Source: Lachnospiraceae bacterium
GTDB taxonomy: Bacteria; Bacillota; Clostridia; Lachnospirales; Lachnospiraceae
DNA: 52,097 nt
Direction: 5' to 3'
Assembly: GCA_024685005.1 (NCBI GenBank)
Contig: JAIKWF010000051.1
Coordinates: forward strand, 1 to 52,097
Part shown: positions 50,995 through 52,097 of the stretch, in pieces
Numbering within the stretch: the first letter of the stretch is position 1
How the letters are laid out: each line of letters begins with the position of its first letter
The notes under the pieces: model-generated
Told to the model about the DNA's origin: nothing
The model's database searches: none
What the model saw: the letters and a program-made list of their open reading frames with translations, nothing else
Translations under genes and position numbers: made by a program

Positions 50995-52097
50995 ATGGAA
51001 AATAAAAAGAATCTGATCGTTGTGGGCGGCGGTGCTGCAGGCATGATGGCCGCCATTATCGCGGCCAGGGCAGGCGCCGCTGTAACTCTGATCGAACATA
51101 ACGAAAAGCTGGGAAAGAAGCTTTTCATCACAGGAAAAGGCAGATGTAATCTCACCAACATGACAAATTCCGAGATGCATCTGTCTTGTGTTGTTTCCAA
51201 TCCTAAATTTTTGCTCAGCGCGGAGAAGGGCTTTGATGCTTCTGCCACGGTGGCTTTTTTTGAGGACCTGGGTTTGCAGGTGAAGGTGGAACGGGGAAAC
51301 CGGGTATTTCCCGTGTCCGACCATTCCTCTGATGTGATCAGGGCGCTGGAATATGAATGCAAGCGTCTGGGAGTAGCCATCCGGCTTCATACCTCGGCAA
51401 AGGAAATCCTGACGGAGCCCATCGATGCACCGGAACCGGAGGCGGGGAAAGCTGAGACGGAAAAAGCGGAAAACAGTGTTCCCGATAAATATGCAAAGAA
51501 AAGCAAAAAGAAAAAGCCTGTCCGCAATGCAAAGGTTGTAGGAATTAAGACAGACAAGGGAGAAATTCTGGAGACAGAGGGGCTGATCCTGGCTACGGGA
51601 GGCGTGTCCTATCCTTTGACAGGGTCGGATCGAAGCGGACTTGTGATGGCGGAACATACCGGCCATCAGGTAACGGACCTGTATCCGGCACTGGTTCCCC
51701 TTCTTACGGATGATCCTCTGGTGCCGCCTATGGCGGGACTTTCCCTTCGCAATATCAAAGCTACTGTGATGCAGGAAAAGAAGGTTCTTTATGAAGAATT
51801 CGGAGAGATGCTTTTTACGCACAAGGGCTTCAGCGGACCTGTGATCCTGTCGGCATCCAGCTTTATCACAAGCCGTCTGGCAAAGAAGGGGGAATCCCTT
51901 CGGCTGGTGGTGGATCTGAAGCCTGCTTTAACAGAGGAAGTATTGGACAAAAGGCTGCAAAGGGAACTGGAAAGTGCCAGGACCAAACAGCTGAAAAATA
52001 TGATGAGTACCCTGTTGCCCCAAAGCCTGATCGGATGCGTTTTGCAAAAGGCGGGCATTGATCCGGACCGCAAAGCCTGCGATATCAAGAAAGAGGA
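50995..52097 (+). CDS. BaiN/HI0933-type NAD(P)/FAD-dependent oxidoreductase (3' end outside window)
   Basis: 367 residues are visible and the frame is open at base 52097. FAD loop VVGGGAAGMMAAIIAARAGA (about 9-28) with EHNEKLGKKLFITGKGRCNLTN, the diagnostic HI0933 block. LILATGGVSYPLTGSDRSG and MLFTHKGFSGPVILSASS are also family signatures. A charged insert (about 145-180; Glu, then KKSKKKK) breaks the FAD domain and is unusual. The family includes BaiN-like enzymes reducing steroids; function for this one is unknown. It starts 17 bases after the RpiR gene with ATG preceded by a weak site (GGCAGG), so it is likely co-transcribed. Confidence 0.88.
   Translation, partial: MENKKNLIVVGGGAAGMMAAIIAARAGAAVTLIEHNEKLGKKLFITGKGRCNLTNMTNSEMHLSCVVSNPKFLLSAEKGFDASATVAFFEDLGLQVKVERGNRVFPVSDHSSDVIRALEYECKRLGVAIRLHTSAKEILTEPIDAPEPEAGKAETEKAENSVPDKYAKKSKKKKPVRNAKVVGIKTDKGEILETEGLILATGGVSYPLTGSDRSGLVMAEHTGHQVTDLYPALVPLLTDDPLVPPMAGLSLRNIKATVMQEKKVLYEEFGEMLFTHKGFSGPVILSASSFITSRLAKKGESLRLVVDLKPALTEEVLDKRLQRELESARTKQLKNMMSTLLPQSLIGCVLQKAGIDPDRKACDIKKE

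Overview
The window looks like chromosomal DNA of an anaerobic, low-to-mid GC Firmicute, most likely a Lachnospiraceae-type Clostridium relative. This is inferred from gene content: two [FeFe]-hydrogenases, an NfnAB transhydrogenase, formate-tetrahydrofolate ligase plus FolD, a Na+-pumping biotin decarboxylase, DUF5662 and DUF1292 proteins, BspA-type secreted proteins, and strong TTGACA/TATAAT promoters with AGGAGG-type ribosome binding sites. I see no rRNA, tRNA, CRISPR array, insertion sequence or phage gene.

Layout. 1-1775: tail of a BspA-like surface protein, then a zinc-ribbon/Pro-Ala/SHOCT protein, each followed by a terminator. 1794-6979: a group B-like [FeFe]-hydrogenase, gltX and a UvrD-like helicase as a tight run, met head-on by a DUF1292 gene. 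7015-12216: a promoter followed by a sirtuin-like protein and a GlgX-like GH13 protein, both lacking key catalytic residues, then DUF5662, a lactonase-family propeller and a DUF3592 protein. 12223-14196 (minus): ABC-F ATPase. 14369-17818: a coiled-coil protein of unknown role, NAD(P)HX repair enzyme and alanine racemase. 17917-23381: CBS/CorC protein, YebC, glycosyltransferase, a 57-residue protein and FtsK/SpoIIIE. 23422-31321: fhs, folD, a zinc-ribbon membrane protein, nfnA, nfnB, a second zinc-ribbon membrane protein and rlmH.

31428-38201 is the most unusual region. A strong promoter with a perfect 20-bp palindrome just after the -10 box leads into a NuoF-domain/GltD-like flavoprotein, a LacI regulator, a multidomain [FeFe]-hydrogenase, KduI and KduD. 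It appears to place H2 metabolism (glutamate-synthase-linked, HydDB group A2-like) under the same control as unsaturated uronate (pectin) catabolism. KduD consumes NADH and uronates are more oxidised than hexoses, so H2 uptake to supply reductant is an attractive but untested idea.

38256-43837: rpsU, a CmpB-type membrane protein, a metallophosphoesterase, scpA/scpB and a secreted transglutaminase-like/BspA-repeat protein. 43848-49219: a Na+ decarboxylase operon that encodes both an acyl-CoA-type and a 2-oxoacid-type carboxyltransferase with one biotin carrier, one beta subunit and a lipoprotein-like OadG. This is the part list for a transcarboxylase joined to a Na+ pump. 49361-52097: a TetR regulator with a palindrome at its promoter, an RpiR regulator and the start of a BaiN/HI0933-type flavoprotein that runs off the window.

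All function calls are read from motifs and remembered family features. No database search was run.
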